64,000 nucleotides of DNA from Falsiroseomonas sp050563525 (GCF_050563525.1 NZ_JBNXUN010000017.1:29869-93868), one strand, 5' to 3'; shown: positions 49,578 to 58,478, numbered from the stretch's first letter. Numbers and translations are program-made. Notes: generated by a model from the letters alone, not told the origin.

Positions 49578-50441
49578 TCAGCCTGCCAGATGCGGCCGGG
49601 CCAGCCAGCGCACCAGCAGCCCATCGACCGGCCCCGCGACCACGGACACCACCCACAGCACCCCCGCGGTCAGCACGATGGCGGGGCCGGAGGGCAGGTC
49701 CAGGTGGTAGCTCGCCAGCAGCCCGAACACGGCGGACAGCACCGCCAGCCCGACCGAGGCATAGGCCAGGCCAGACAATTCCCGCGCCCAATGCCGCGAC
49801 GCCACCGCCGGCAGCATCATCAGCCCCACCGCCATCAGCGTGCCCATGGCCTGGAAGGCGGCCAGTACGTTCAGCACCACCAGCACCAGGAACAGCGCGT
49901 GCCACAGCCCGCCGCGCACACCCTCGGCCTGCGCGAAGCCCGGGTCGAAGCATTCCAGCGCCAGCGGCCGCCACGCCAGCGCCAGCAGCGGCAGGGTCAG
50001 CGTGGCCACCCCCGCCATCAGCAGCAGCGCCGGATCATCCACCCCGAGAACCTGGCCGAACAGCAGATGCGTGAGGTCCGCCGTATCGCCGCGCAGCGAC
50101 ACCAGCGTGACGCCGAGCGCGAGCGCGATGAGGTATAGCGCCGTCAGGGAGGCATCCTCCCGGCCTCCCGTCGCGCGCGACAGCGCCCCGGCGCCCACGG
50201 CCACCGCCAGGCCTGCGACCAGCCCACCGAGCGACATGGCCGGCACCGACAGCCCAGCGATGAGAAACCCCGCCGCGATCCCCGGCGTCACACCATGCGC
50301 CAGGACCTCGGCCGTCAGGGAGGTGCGCCGCAGCATCAGGAACACGCCGAGCAGCGGCGCCGCCACGGCCAGCGCCAGGCAGCCCACCAGCGCCCGGCGC
50401 ATGAAGCCGAATTCCACGAACGGGCCGAACAGCCAATCCAT
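49578..50441 (-). CDS. Metal ABC transporter permease (ZnuB/ABC-3 type), 287 aa
   Basis: Inner-membrane permease of the zinc/manganese/iron ABC-3 family with about eight helices. EVLAHGVTPGIAAGFL near residues 45-60 and AEGVRGGLWHALFLVLVVL match the family's conserved helices, and AMGTLMAVGLMMLPAVASRHW is the usual region. Follows the ATPase gene by 3 bp and shares a transcript. Zinc is the likely metal because of a Zur-box-like site upstream of the operon. No ZnuA-type binding protein gene is in the window. Confidence 0.9.
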   Translation of the reverse strand: MDWLFGPFVEFGFMRRALVGCLALAVAAPLLGVFLMLRRTSLTAEVLAHGVTPGIAAGFLIAGLSVPAMSLGGLVAGLAVAVGAGALSRATGGREDASLTALYLIALALGVTLVSLRGDTADLTHLLFGQVLGVDDPALLLMAGVATLTLPLLALAWRPLALECFDPGFAQAEGVRGGLWHALFLVLVVLNVLAAFQAMGTLMAVGLMMLPAVASRHWARELSGLAYASVGLAVLSAVFGLLASYHLDLPSGPAIVLTAGVLWVVSVVAGPVDGLLVRWLARPHLAG

Positions 50442-50444
50442 GGC

Positions 50445-51194
50445 TCAGGCAGCGCAGGCGGGGGCGGCTTCGTCCCAGGCCTCGGCCATCATGCGGGCGC
50501 GCAGGCGGTTGCTGGCGGACAGCACCTCCGCCGTCGGTCCACAGGCGATCGCCTCCCGCGCCAGCAGCAGGCAGTCGGGGAATTCGCGCTGCACCAGGTC
50601 GAGGTCGTGCAGCACCGCCAGCACGGTGCGGCCCTCGCCATGCCAGCGCCGCAGCACGGCCAACAGGTCCGCGGCGGTGCGGGCATCGACGGCGTTGAAC
50701 GGCTCATCCAGCAGGATCAGGTCGGCGTCCTGCACCAGCAGCCGGGCGAACAGCAGCCGCTGGAACTGCCCGGCGGACATCGCCCCGACCGGGCGTCGGG
50801 CAAATCCGCCCAACCCCACCGCCTCCAGCGCCGCCAGCGCCCGGTCGCGGTCCGCCGCGCCGGTGCCGCGGAAGGCGCCGAGCCGGGACCACAGCCCCTG
50901 CAGCACCACATCCAGGCACAGGATCGGAAAGCCCCGGTCCATGCCGGATTGCTGCGGCAGCAGGGCGATGCGCGGCTTCACGCCGGAAATGGCGACCCGC
51001 CCTTCATCCACCTTGTGCAGCCCGGCGATGGTGCGCAGCAGCGTGGTCTTGCCCGCCCCGTTCGGCCCGACGATCGCTGCCAGGCTACCCGGAGCGAAGC
51101 TTGCGGAGACGTGATGCACCGCCGGATGCCGCTGATGCGTCGCCGTCAGGTCGGCAAGCTCGACCGCCGGTCCCCTCAAACCAGGCCCCCTCAT
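50445..51194 (-). CDS. Metal ABC transporter ATPase (ZnuC-type), 249 aa
   Basis: ATPase of the same importer. Walker A GPNGAGKTT, Q-loop LLPQQSGMDRGFP as in zinc/manganese ATPases, signature MSAGQFQRLLFAR (the normal LSGGQ is MSAGQ here), Walker B LILLDEPFNAVD, and the His switch LAVLHDLDLV. The start ATG overlaps the stop of a 39-residue membrane ORF upstream (ATGA), so its translation is coupled to it. Metal specificity is inferred, not shown. Confidence 0.9.
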   Translation of the reverse strand: MRGPGLRGPAVELADLTATHQRHPAVHHVSASFAPGSLAAIVGPNGAGKTTLLRTIAGLHKVDEGRVAISGVKPRIALLPQQSGMDRGFPILCLDVVLQGLWSRLGAFRGTGAADRDRALAALEAVGLGGFARRPVGAMSAGQFQRLLFARLLVQDADLILLDEPFNAVDARTAADLLAVLRRWHGEGRTVLAVLHDLDLVQREFPDCLLLAREAIACGPTAEVLSASNRLRARMMAEAWDEAAPACAA

Positions 51195-51310
51195 GCCGCC
51201 AACGCCCAGGCAACGGCCGCCCACAGCCCCGCCAGCACGCCGAGCGCCAGCAAAAGCCGGGCGCCGGCACCGGAGGACAGGGCGAGGGGATCAGAGAGCG
51301 GAATGCGCAT
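51191..51310 (-). CDS. Small single-helix membrane protein at the head of the metal ABC operon, 39 aa
   Basis: Short ORF encoding a 12-residue start (MRIPLSDPLALS) and one hydrophobic helix of about 22 residues ending AWALAA. AAGG lies six bases before the ATG, and its stop overlaps the ATPase start (ATGA). A Zur-box-like palindrome directly precedes it. The coupling, ribosome site and single helix argue that it is a real small protein, perhaps an accessory subunit, or a leader that couples translation. I do not recognise a family. A direct search for conserved small ORFs before znuC in Acetobacteraceae would decide. Confidence 0.6.
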   Translation of the reverse strand: MRIPLSDPLALSSGAGARLLLALGVLAGLWAAVAWALAA

Positions 51311-51311
51311 G

Positions 51312-51329
51312 GTTACCTTATAACGTCGC
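51312..51329. promoter_or_regulatory. Zur-box-like palindrome before the metal ABC operon
   Basis: The 18-bp site GTTACCTTATAACGTCGC is an imperfect inverted repeat about the TTATAA core, matching 12 of 18 symmetric positions. It resembles the alphaproteobacterial Zur consensus (G-N2-A-N-GTTATAAC-N-T-N2-C). It lies 1 bp upstream of the small ORF start, so Zur binding would block transcription or initiation. It is also within 80 bp of the divergent DUF445 gene. Strong by position, unproven by experiment. Confidence 0.6.
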
Positions 51330-51391
51330 ATCCCTATAGCGGTTGAGAAGGTGCTGGGCAAAGCCCTCCCGGCGGACTACCTGCGCGCCTG

Positions 51392-52684
51392 ATGCAGGAC
51401 AGCCCCCCTCCCCCCTCGCCACTCGACCCCGACGACGCCCTGCGCCGGGGCCTCCGCCGCCACCGTACCGCTGCCACCGGCCTGCTGGCCGGCATGGGCG
51501 GCCTGCTGCTGGGCAGCTACGCCCTGCCGCCGGGCTACGGCACGGATCTGTTGCAGGCCGCCGCCAAGGCCGGCGTGGTCGGCGGCATCGCCGACTGGTT
51601 CGCGGTGACGGCCCTGTTCCGCCACCCGCTCGGCCTGCCCATCCCGCACACCGCCATCATCCCGATGCAGAAGGAACGGCTGGGCGCCGGGCTCGGCCGC
51701 TTCGTCGCCAACCACGTCTTCACCGAGGCCGAGGTCTCGCGGGTGCTGTCCAAGGTGGATCTCGCCCGGGTGCTGGGCGACTTCTTCTCGGACCCCGAGG
51801 CGGTGCAGCCGGCCGCCGCGGCGCTGGCCAATTCGCTGCCCCGCATCCTGGCGAGCCTGGAGGATGGCCGCGCCCGGCGCCTGCTCGCCCGCCTGCTGCC
51901 GCGCCTAGCCGGCGGCCCCGGCGCCGCCCGCGTCCTGGCCCGTGCCATGACAGCGCTGATCGAGGGCGGCCGGCACCAGGAGGTGTTCGACCTCGCCGTC
52001 GGCCAGCTCAAGGCCGTGCTGGCGGCGAAGGAGGACCAGTTGCAGGCCGCCATCGCCGCACGGGTGCGGGCGGAAGGCGGCGCCCTGGTCGGCTGGTTCG
52101 CCGGTGCCGGCATCGCGCGCCGCGTGCTGTCCGCCCTGAACGCGGAGCTGGACCGCGTGCAGCCCGGCGACAGCGACCTGCGCGCTGCCTTCGAGGCCTG
52201 GATCCGTGCCGAGATCCACCGGCTGGAAACCGACCCGGAACGCGCCGCCGCCGTCGGCCGCGCGCTGCGGGAGGCCGTGGCCCACCCCGCCGTCGCCGGC
52301 TGGCTGATGGACATCTGGGGCCGCCTGCGCACCGCGCTGGAAGCCGACGCCACCAACCCCAACGGCCGCACCGTGCAGGCGCTGCAATCCGCGCTGGCCA
52401 ATATCGGCAGCATGCTGGAGGGCGACGAGGCCGCCCGCCTGCGCCTGAACCGCGGCGCCGAACGCGCCCTCATCGCCCTGCTGCCGCGCGCCCGCAGCCA
52501 ACTTTCGGAGTTCATCGCGGGGGTGGTGCGGAACTGGGATACTGCGACGGTGACGGAGAAGATCGAGCTGCGGGTCGGCAAGGACCTTCAGTATGTCCGG
52601 ATGAACGGGACGCTGGTAGGCTTCCTGGTGGGCGGGGTGCTGTATGCGGTGCTGACGGCGGTGTTCGGGCGGGTGGCGGGGTAG
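51392..52684 (+). CDS. DUF445 membrane protein, 430 aa
   Basis: DUF445 family. The N-terminal part has a membrane segment (LLAGMGGLLLGSYALP) and GVVGGIADWFAVTALFRHPLG, the family's signature. Long amphipathic helices follow, and a final hydrophobic segment (VGFLVGGVLYAVLTAVF) closes the protein. DUF445 proteins are inner-membrane proteins thought to form oligomeric helical assemblies; function unknown. The start ATG (MQDSPPPP) gives a Pro-rich cytoplasmic lead. Divergent from the small metal-operon ORF. Confidence 0.88.
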   Translation: MQDSPPPPSPLDPDDALRRGLRRHRTAATGLLAGMGGLLLGSYALPPGYGTDLLQAAAKAGVVGGIADWFAVTALFRHPLGLPIPHTAIIPMQKERLGAGLGRFVANHVFTEAEVSRVLSKVDLARVLGDFFSDPEAVQPAAAALANSLPRILASLEDGRARRLLARLLPRLAGGPGAARVLARAMTALIEGGRHQEVFDLAVGQLKAVLAAKEDQLQAAIAARVRAEGGALVGWFAGAGIARRVLSALNAELDRVQPGDSDLRAAFEAWIRAEIHRLETDPERAAAVGRALREAVAHPAVAGWLMDIWGRLRTALEADATNPNGRTVQALQSALANIGSMLEGDEAARLRLNRGAERALIALLPRARSQLSEFIAGVVRNWDTATVTEKIELRVGKDLQYVRMNGTLVGFLVGGVLYAVLTAVFGRVAG

Positions 52685-52693
52685 GTCCGCCCG

Positions 52694-53164
52694 TCAGTAG
52701 GCCACGCGGTCCGCCTTTTCGGTCCACTCGACGAAAACCTCCGCCGCCTCCGCCCCCAGCAGCCGCTTCATCGACAAGCTGCGCGCTGCGATCGGTTTTG
52801 CGACTTCCCGGTACAGAAACTCATCGTCGAAGCCGATCGCCGCCGCCTGCTGTCGGTCATTCGCGTAGACCACCGCGTCGCAGCGCGACCAGTACAGCGC
52901 CGCCAGGCACATCGGGCAGGGCTCGCAGCTCGTGTAGACCGTGGCCCCGCGCAGGTCGAAGCGCCCGAGTGCGGTGCAGGCCCGCCGGATCGCCACCACC
53001 TCCGCATGCGCGGTCGGATCATTGGTGGAGGTGACCTGGTTCCACCCCTCCGCCACCACCCGCCCGTCCAGTACCACCACCGCGCCGAATGGCCCGCCGG
53101 CGCCATCCGCCATCCCCTGGCGGGACAGCTCGATGGCGTGGCGCATGAAGTCCTCGTCTGTCAT
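52694..53164 (-). CDS. Nucleoside/guanine deaminase (CDA fold), 156 aa
   Basis: Zinc deaminase with HAE at 53-55 (catalytic Glu55) and PCPMC, Cys83 and Cys86, as zinc ligands. DAVVYANDRQQAAAIGFDDEFLYRE matches guanine deaminases of the GuaD type rather than tRNA adenosine deaminase TadA, so deamination of guanine to xanthine is likely but not certain; relatives act on other bases. Length is normal. Convergent with DUF445, 9 bp apart, and divergent from the LLM gene. Confidence 0.87.
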   Translation of the reverse strand: MTDEDFMRHAIELSRQGMADGAGGPFGAVVVLDGRVVAEGWNQVTSTNDPTAHAEVVAIRRACTALGRFDLRGATVYTSCEPCPMCLAALYWSRCDAVVYANDRQQAAAIGFDDEFLYREVAKPIAARSLSMKRLLGAEAAEVFVEWTEKADRVAY

Positions 53165-53234
53165 CCGGAACCTCGACCCAAAGCCTCGACGCGATGGGGC
53201 GAAGGCCCCACCTTGGTGGTTCGGAGGGTCCATC

Positions 53235-54272
53235 ATGCCGCTCAGCCTGTCCATTCTCGACCAGTCCACCATCGCCTCCGGCCGCGGCGCCGACGAGGCG
53301 ATCCGGGAAACGCTGGCGCTGGCGAAGCTCGCTGATGAATGGGGCTACCGCCGCTACTGGCTGGCGGAACACCACAACAGCGCCTCCCATGCCGGCACCG
53401 CGCCCGAAATCCTGGTCGCCGCCATCGCCGCCACCACGCAGCGGATCCGAATCGGCACGGCCGGCATCATGCTGCCGCACTACTCCGCCCTGAAGATCGC
53501 CGAGCAGTTCCGGGTGCTGGAGGCGATCGCGCCCGGCCGCATCGACCTCGGCGTCGGCCGCGCCCCGGGCTCGGATGGCCGCACCGCCTATGCGCTGAAC
53601 CCGGATGCGGCGCAGGCGGCCGACCGCTTCCCGCAACTGGTGCAGGACCTGATGGGCTGGCTCGGCGATAGCCTGCCGGAAAGCCACCCCTTCCGCATGG
53701 TCACCGCCAACCCGGCGATCCCGACGCGGCCGGAGGTCTGGATCCTCGGCAGTTCCGATTTCGGCGCGCAGCTCGCCGCCTATTTCGGCCTGCCCTACTG
53801 CTTCGCCCACTTCATCACCGATGGCCGCGGCAGCGCGGAGGCCATGGCGCTGTACCGCGAAGGCTTCCGCCCGCATCCCGCCATGCCAGGCCGCCTCGCC
53901 GCGCCGAAGGGTGCGTTGGCCGTCTTCGCCCTGACCGCCTCGACCGAAGCCGAGGCGATCCGCCAGTTCCAGTCCCGCGCCCTTTGGCGCCTGTCGCGCG
54001 ACCGCGGCATCTACCCGCCGCTGCCGAGCCTGGAGGAGGCCGAGGCCTACCCCTACACGCCGGACGACCTCGCCCGCATCGAGCGCATGCGCGCCCGCGC
54101 CCTGGTCGGCGCCCCGGAACAGGTGGTGGCCCGGCTGCGGGAGATGGCCGCGGCGCAGGGAGTGGAGGAGGTCGCGGTGCTAACGCCCTGCCACGATGCC
54201 GAGGCGCGCCGCGACTCCTACCGGCTGCTGGCGGAGGCACACGCCGCGCTGCCAATGGCGGCGGCCGCCTGA
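53235..54272 (+). CDS. LLM-class flavin-dependent oxidoreductase, 345 aa
   Basis: Luciferase-like monooxygenase-type TIM barrel of the MsnO8/YhbW group. N-terminal LSILDQSTIASGRGADEAIR, YWLAEHHNSASHAGTAPE, GTAGIMLPHYSALKIAEQFRV and LDLGVGRAPGSDG are characteristic. It uses FMNH2 or F420-like cofactors to oxidise an unknown organic compound. GGAGGG lies ahead of the ATG. No partner flavin reductase is adjacent. Ends 7 bp from the convergent small membrane gene. Confidence 0.92.
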   Translation: MPLSLSILDQSTIASGRGADEAIRETLALAKLADEWGYRRYWLAEHHNSASHAGTAPEILVAAIAATTQRIRIGTAGIMLPHYSALKIAEQFRVLEAIAPGRIDLGVGRAPGSDGRTAYALNPDAAQAADRFPQLVQDLMGWLGDSLPESHPFRMVTANPAIPTRPEVWILGSSDFGAQLAAYFGLPYCFAHFITDGRGSAEAMALYREGFRPHPAMPGRLAAPKGALAVFALTASTEAEAIRQFQSRALWRLSRDRGIYPPLPSLEEAEAYPYTPDDLARIERMRARALVGAPEQVVARLREMAAAQGVEEVAVLTPCHDAEARRDSYRLLAEAHAALPMAAAA

Positions 54273-54279
54273 CGAGACC

Positions 54280-54612
54280 CTACCGCATCGGAAAATTGGT
54301 CGGGCGGTTCCGATGCGACCGCCGCGCGCGGTGCCGCGCCGCCGCCTCGGACAAGGCCGGCAAGGCCAGCAGCGGCGCCGTCAGCACAGCCAGCAGCCCA
54401 AAGCCGGCGCCCCAGGCTTGGCCGCCCACCACCAGCGCCGCGCCGGCCGCCGTCCAGGTCAACGTGTTCACCACGATGCCGATGCCGAACAGCCAGCGCA
54501 TCCGGCGCAGGCGCGCGGCGGCCTCGGCCGGGTCACCCTCGGTCCAGGCCGTGCCGCGCGCGGAAACCTCGTAGAGCCGGGCCGGTTGGACCCGGAACGG
54601 CGCCCGCGTCAG
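54280..54612 (-). CDS. Small membrane protein without an ordinary start codon, about 110 aa
   Basis: The frame encodes VQPARLYEVSARGTAWTEGD, a charged lead helix, then two hydrophobic segments (RWLFGIGIVVNTLTWTAAGA and a second to PALSEA) and a basic tail RHRARRSHRNRP. The coding character extends upstream of the only ATG (M38, about 54501), up to a CTG at 54612 that overlaps the upstream gene's stop as CTGA. Either translation begins at that CTG by coupling, or the shorter ATG form (73 aa) is used. No family recognised. It converges on the LLM gene. Confidence 0.55.
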   Translation of the reverse strand: MTRAPFRVQPARLYEVSARGTAWTEGDPAEAAARLRRMRWLFGIGIVVNTLTWTAAGAALVVGGQAWGAGFGLLAVLTAPLLALPALSEAAARHRARRSHRNRPTNFPMR

Positions 54613-54908
54613 CGGCGCATCACGACGAAGACAGGCCGGCCCTGCTGCTTCGCCCGGCGCATGCGCCACCACAGCGACCCGGCGCCGATCAGCCCGGCCA
54701 CCAGCAGCACCGGCAGGATCAACCCGACGAACACCACGGCCAGCGAAGCCAGCAGCAGCCCGCCGGCGACCAGCGCCACCAGGATCGCCACGCCGCCGAC
54801 GCGGCCCAGGAAGCGGTCCAGCTTGCCGGGACGCGGCGGGGTCGGCGGCTGGCGGAAATCGCCCTCGGGCGTCATGTCGAGGACGGGCGGGGATCGGTGC
54901 GTTTCCAT
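54609..54908 (-). CDS. Small membrane protein, 99 aa
   Basis: N-terminal polar, Pro-rich 35 residues, then two hydrophobic segments (VAILVALVAGGLLLASL and VFVGLILPVLLVAGLIGAG) and a basic C-terminus ending FVVMRR. No family recognised. Lies 60 bp after recJ on the same strand; the stop overlaps the next small membrane gene. The ATG at 54908 was chosen; MTPEGDF 11 codons later is possible. Confidence 0.6.
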   Translation of the reverse strand: METHRSPPVLDMTPEGDFRQPPTPPRPGKLDRFLGRVGGVAILVALVAGGLLLASLAVVFVGLILPVLLVAGLIGAGSLWWRMRRAKQQGRPVFVVMRR

Positions 54909-54968
54909 GGGACGTGATGTTGCCCCCGCGGGGCTGCCATTCAAGGCCGGCATTGTTACCGCCCGGTT

Positions 54969-56768
54969 TCACGCAACCGGGGCGGCGTCCACCACATGGA
55001 AGCTGGCCGTCACGCTGTCGTTCCAGCTTTCCGCCCGCAGATGCCCCGCCAGGTGCAGCGAGCCGCCGCCCAGCAGCGCCGCTGCCAGCGGGCCTTCCTT
55101 CGCCCGGAAACAGATCGCCTTCAGCCGGCCGCCGCCGCCCTCGCCTTCCAGGAAGGCGCGGATCGTGCCGCCCTCCTTCCCCACCCGGTCCGCCCGCACC
55201 ACCCGGGCACGGGAGACGACGAAGACAGGTTCCTCGTTGCCCGCCCCGAAGGGCGCCAGCCGCGCGATCTGGGACGCGACGTCCACCGTCGCACCCTGCA
55301 CCGCGAGCGCACCCTCCACCGCCAGATCCGCCGCCCCCGGCAGGTCCGCCGCATGCGACAGGCGCTCGTCCAGGAACGAATGAAACTCCCCTTCCCGCGC
55401 CACCTTGAAGGAAAATCCCGCCGCCATGGCGTGCCCGCCACCGGTCTCCAGCAGCCCCGCCTGGCGTGCCGCGATGATGGCGGCGCCGAGGTCGACCCCG
55501 GCGACAGAGCGCCCGGAGCCCTTGGCGATGCCCGCCGCCGCGCCGGCGACGCAGGCCGGGCGGTTGTACTTCTCCTTCATCCGGCCGGCGACAATGCCGA
55601 CCACGCCGGGATGCCAGCCCTCGCCAACCACGAGCAGCACCGGGTGGCCGTGCAGCGCCTGGCGTTCGCATTCGGCGAGCGCCGCGGCCAGCACATCCGC
55701 CTCCACCTCCTGCCGGCGCTTGTTCACGGCATCGAGTCGCTCCGCCATGGCGCGCGCCTCCAGCGGGTCGTCCTCCAGCAGCAGCCGCAGGCCGAGGTCG
55801 CTCTCGTCGATGCGGCCGGACGCGTTGATGCGCGGGCCGAGCAGGAAGCCCAGCGTGTGCGCCGTCGGCGCGTCCTTTGCCATCGCGACTTCCAGCAGCG
55901 CGGCGATGCCGGCCCGGCCACGCCGCGCCATCACCTTCAGCCCCTGCGCCACCAGCGCCCGGTTCAGCCCGACCAGCGGCATCACGTCGCAGACGGTCGC
56001 CAGCGCCACCAGGTCCAGCAACTCCAGCAGCTTCGGCTCGGGGCGGGTCGCGAAAGCGCCGCGCCGCCGCATCTCCCGCACCGTGGCGACGGCGGCAAGG
56101 AAAGCGACTCCGGCGGCGCACAAATGGCCGAGGCCGCTGCTGCAATCCAGCCGGTTCGGGTTCACCGCCGCCCGCACCCGTGGCACCGGGCCTTCCGCCT
56201 TGTGGTGGTCCAGGATGACGATGTCGGCGCGGCCCGCCGCCGCCTCCAGCGCCACCTCCGCCGCGATACCGCAATCCACGGTCACGATCAGCGTGGCGCC
56301 GCGCTCGCACAGCTTCGCAATGGCAGCGGCGTTGGGGCCGTAGCCTTCGGAAAGCCGGTCCGGCACGTAGTGCACCACCTGCGCGCCGAGTTCGCGCAGG
56401 AAGCGCACGGTCAGCGCGCCGGAGCACGCCCCGTCCACATCGTAGTCGCCATAGACCACCACCTGTTCGCCACGCTGCGCCGCATCGGCGAGGCGGGCGG
56501 CCGCCGCATCCATGTCGCGCAGGGTGCTGGGGTCAGGCATCAGCGCCCGCAGCGTCGGCTCCAGGAACGTCGCCGCCGCATCCACCCCGACGCCACGCGC
56601 GGCCAGCAGCCGCCCGACCAGTTCCGGCAGTTCCAGCCGCTGCGCGATGCCGAGGCCGGTGCGCGCGTCACCCTGGCGCCAGATCCAGCGCCGGCCGAGC
56701 GCACTGCGCTGCACGCCCAGCGCAACCTCCGCGCCAGGTGCCCCCAGGATGAGCGCCGCTTCGCTCAC
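54969..56768 (-). CDS. recJ: Single-stranded-DNA-specific exonuclease RecJ, 599 aa
   Basis: 5'-3' ssDNA exonuclease for recombination and mismatch repair. Domain I has the DHH-type manganese motifs YGDYDVDG (107-114) and DHHKAEGP. The DHHA1 region contains RINASGRIDESDLGLRLLLEDD and GGGHAMAAGFSF, and the OB-fold end follows. Length (about 570-610) is standard. The GTG start overlaps the glpX stop (GTGA), so the two genes form a unit. All catalytic motifs appear intact. Confidence 0.96.
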   Translation of the reverse strand: MSEAALILGAPGAEVALGVQRSALGRRWIWRQGDARTGLGIAQRLELPELVGRLLAARGVGVDAAATFLEPTLRALMPDPSTLRDMDAAAARLADAAQRGEQVVVYGDYDVDGACSGALTVRFLRELGAQVVHYVPDRLSEGYGPNAAAIAKLCERGATLIVTVDCGIAAEVALEAAAGRADIVILDHHKAEGPVPRVRAAVNPNRLDCSSGLGHLCAAGVAFLAAVATVREMRRRGAFATRPEPKLLELLDLVALATVCDVMPLVGLNRALVAQGLKVMARRGRAGIAALLEVAMAKDAPTAHTLGFLLGPRINASGRIDESDLGLRLLLEDDPLEARAMAERLDAVNKRRQEVEADVLAAALAECERQALHGHPVLLVVGEGWHPGVVGIVAGRMKEKYNRPACVAGAAAGIAKGSGRSVAGVDLGAAIIAARQAGLLETGGGHAMAAGFSFKVAREGEFHSFLDERLSHAADLPGAADLAVEGALAVQGATVDVASQIARLAPFGAGNEEPVFVVSRARVVRADRVGKEGGTIRAFLEGEGGGGRLKAICFRAKEGPLAAALLGGGSLHLAGHLRAESWNDSVTASFHVVDAAPVA

Positions 56769-57787
56769 CCCGCGAAGGCCGCGGGCTTCAGCGCGAAGTT
56801 GTGGTGCCCCTCGACATAGCGGACCGTGCCGGACTTGGACCGCATGACGATCGAATGGGTGATGGCACCCTTCCCGAAGTCGCGCACGCCGCGCAGCATC
56901 GGCCCGGTGGTGACGCCGGTGGCGGCGAACATCACGTCGCCCTGCGCCATGTCGGTCATCGAGTAGATCCGGCTGGCGTCGGTGATGCCCATTTCCCTGG
57001 CGCGCAGGATCTGGTCCTCGCTTTCGAAGATCAGGCGGCCCTGCATCTGGCCGCCGATGCAGCGCAGCGCCGCGGCCGCCAGCACGCCCTCCGGCGCACC
57101 GCCGCTGCCGAGGTAGATGTCGACGCCGGTGTCCAGCTGGGACACCGCCACCACGCCGGAGACGTCGCCATCCGGGATCATCATGATGCGGGCGCCGGCG
57201 GCGCGGCAGCGCTTGACGATTTCCTTGTGGCGGTCGCGATCGAGCAGGCAGACGACCAGGTCGTTGATGCTGCGCCCCTTGGCCTTCGCCAGGTTCGCCA
57301 GGTTTTCCTCCACCGAGGCATCCAGGTGGACCACGCCCTCCGGCAGCCCCGGTCCGACCGCGATCTTGTCCATGTAGACGTCGGGAGCGTGCAGGAAGCC
57401 GCCCTTCTGCGCCAGCGCAACGCAGGCCATCGCGTTGGGGCCGCCCTTGGCGGTGATGGTGGTGCCCTCCAGCGGGTCCACCGCGATATCGACCTCCGGG
57501 ATGTTCGGCCCCTGGGCGTTGGCATACAGCCCGACCTTCTCGCCGATATAAAGCATCGGCGCCTCGTCCATTTCACCCTCGCCGATCACCACGGTGCCGG
57601 AGATGGCGACGGTGTCGAAGGCGCGGCGCATGGCCTCCACCGCCGCGCCGTCGGCGGCGTTCTTGTCGCCACGGCCCATCCAGCGGCTGGCGGCCAGCCC
57701 CGCCGCCTCCGTCACCCGCACCAGCTCCAGCGCCAGGTTGCGGTCGACATGCACCTGGCGGTCCATCTGGGCATCGGTCTCGGGCAT
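56765..57787 (-). CDS. glpX: Fructose-1,6-bisphosphatase class II, 340 aa
   Basis: Gluconeogenic phosphatase converting fructose-1,6-bisphosphate to fructose-6-phosphate; in autotrophs it may also act on sedoheptulose bisphosphate. GEGEMDEAPMLYIGE, VDIAVDPLEGTT and LGSGGAPEGVLAAAAL carry the metal and substrate residues of the GlpX/lithium-sensitive fold. Length is normal. The start ATG follows GGAAGGAAC. Gene order hom-...-glpX-recJ on one strand is common in related alphaproteobacteria. Confidence 0.95.
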   Translation of the reverse strand: MPETDAQMDRQVHVDRNLALELVRVTEAAGLAASRWMGRGDKNAADGAAVEAMRRAFDTVAISGTVVIGEGEMDEAPMLYIGEKVGLYANAQGPNIPEVDIAVDPLEGTTITAKGGPNAMACVALAQKGGFLHAPDVYMDKIAVGPGLPEGVVHLDASVEENLANLAKAKGRSINDLVVCLLDRDRHKEIVKRCRAAGARIMMIPDGDVSGVVAVSQLDTGVDIYLGSGGAPEGVLAAAALRCIGGQMQGRLIFESEDQILRAREMGITDASRIYSMTDMAQGDVMFAATGVTTGPMLRGVRDFGKGAITHSIVMRSKSGTVRYVEGHHNFALKPAAFAG

Positions 57788-57893
57788 GGCGGGCGTTCCT
57801 TCCGGGCGGGCGTGTTCGTCTGGGTCTTGTTGCCCGGAACGAGGCCCGGCGGGAAGGGGCTTGGCGGTACCAGGGTGGTGACCGGCGGCCCGG

Positions 57894-58442
57894 TCAGGGC
57901 CTGATCCGGCCGACCACCACCAACGCACCATCGCGCCGGTCCAGGACGATTCCCTCGCCGGAGGCCGGAAAGATGCCAGTCAGGGCGGTGATGTTCACCT
58001 GGTGGGTGCTGACGAACAGCGCCCCCGGGCCGGACCAGGCCAGCAGCCGTCGCCGCGCCGCCTCGGTCTGCGCCGGGCCGGCGGTGCGGTCGGCGAAGAA
58101 GGAATCGAAGTCGGGTTCGCGGGCGGCGCGACCCGGAAAGGCCAGGTCCGCCGTCTCCAGCGCCCGGCACCAGCCGGAGGCGAGCACGGCGCCCACCACG
58201 ATGCCCCGCTCCCGGAATGCCTGCCCGATCCGCGCCGCCTGGGCGCGCCCCTCCGGGCTCAGGTTGCGTTGCGTCGCGCAATCCCCGAGCCGCATGCCCG
58301 GCGGATCGCCGCCGCCCGGCGCCAGGGCATGCCGGAACAGCACGATGCCGCCCTCCCGCAGAACGTCCCAGGCGGGCTCCGCCCGGGCTGGGGCGGCAAG
58401 GCCGAGCAGGAGGATGGCGAACAGGATGCGGCGCAGGATCAT
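57894..58442 (-). CDS. Exported histidine-phosphatase-superfamily protein, 182 aa
   Basis: Signal peptide of about 21 residues (ending ARAEP), then a histidine-phosphatase fold. The phosphoacceptor motif is LFRHALAPGG, RHA in place of the usual RHG, with Arg37 and His38 present. LASGWCRALETADLAF and STHQVNITAL supply the other catalytic Arg and His. The substrate is unknown; exported relatives release phosphate from lipid-linked or lipopolysaccharide compounds. It follows hom by 36 bp on the same strand. Confidence 0.88.
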   Translation of the reverse strand: MILRRILFAILLLGLAAPARAEPAWDVLREGGIVLFRHALAPGGGDPPGMRLGDCATQRNLSPEGRAQAARIGQAFRERGIVVGAVLASGWCRALETADLAFPGRAAREPDFDSFFADRTAGPAQTEAARRRLLAWSGPGALFVSTHQVNITALTGIFPASGEGIVLDRRDGALVVVGRIRP

Positions 58443-58478
58443 GCCCCCGCATCTGGCCGCCCCATCGCGGCTGTAAAG

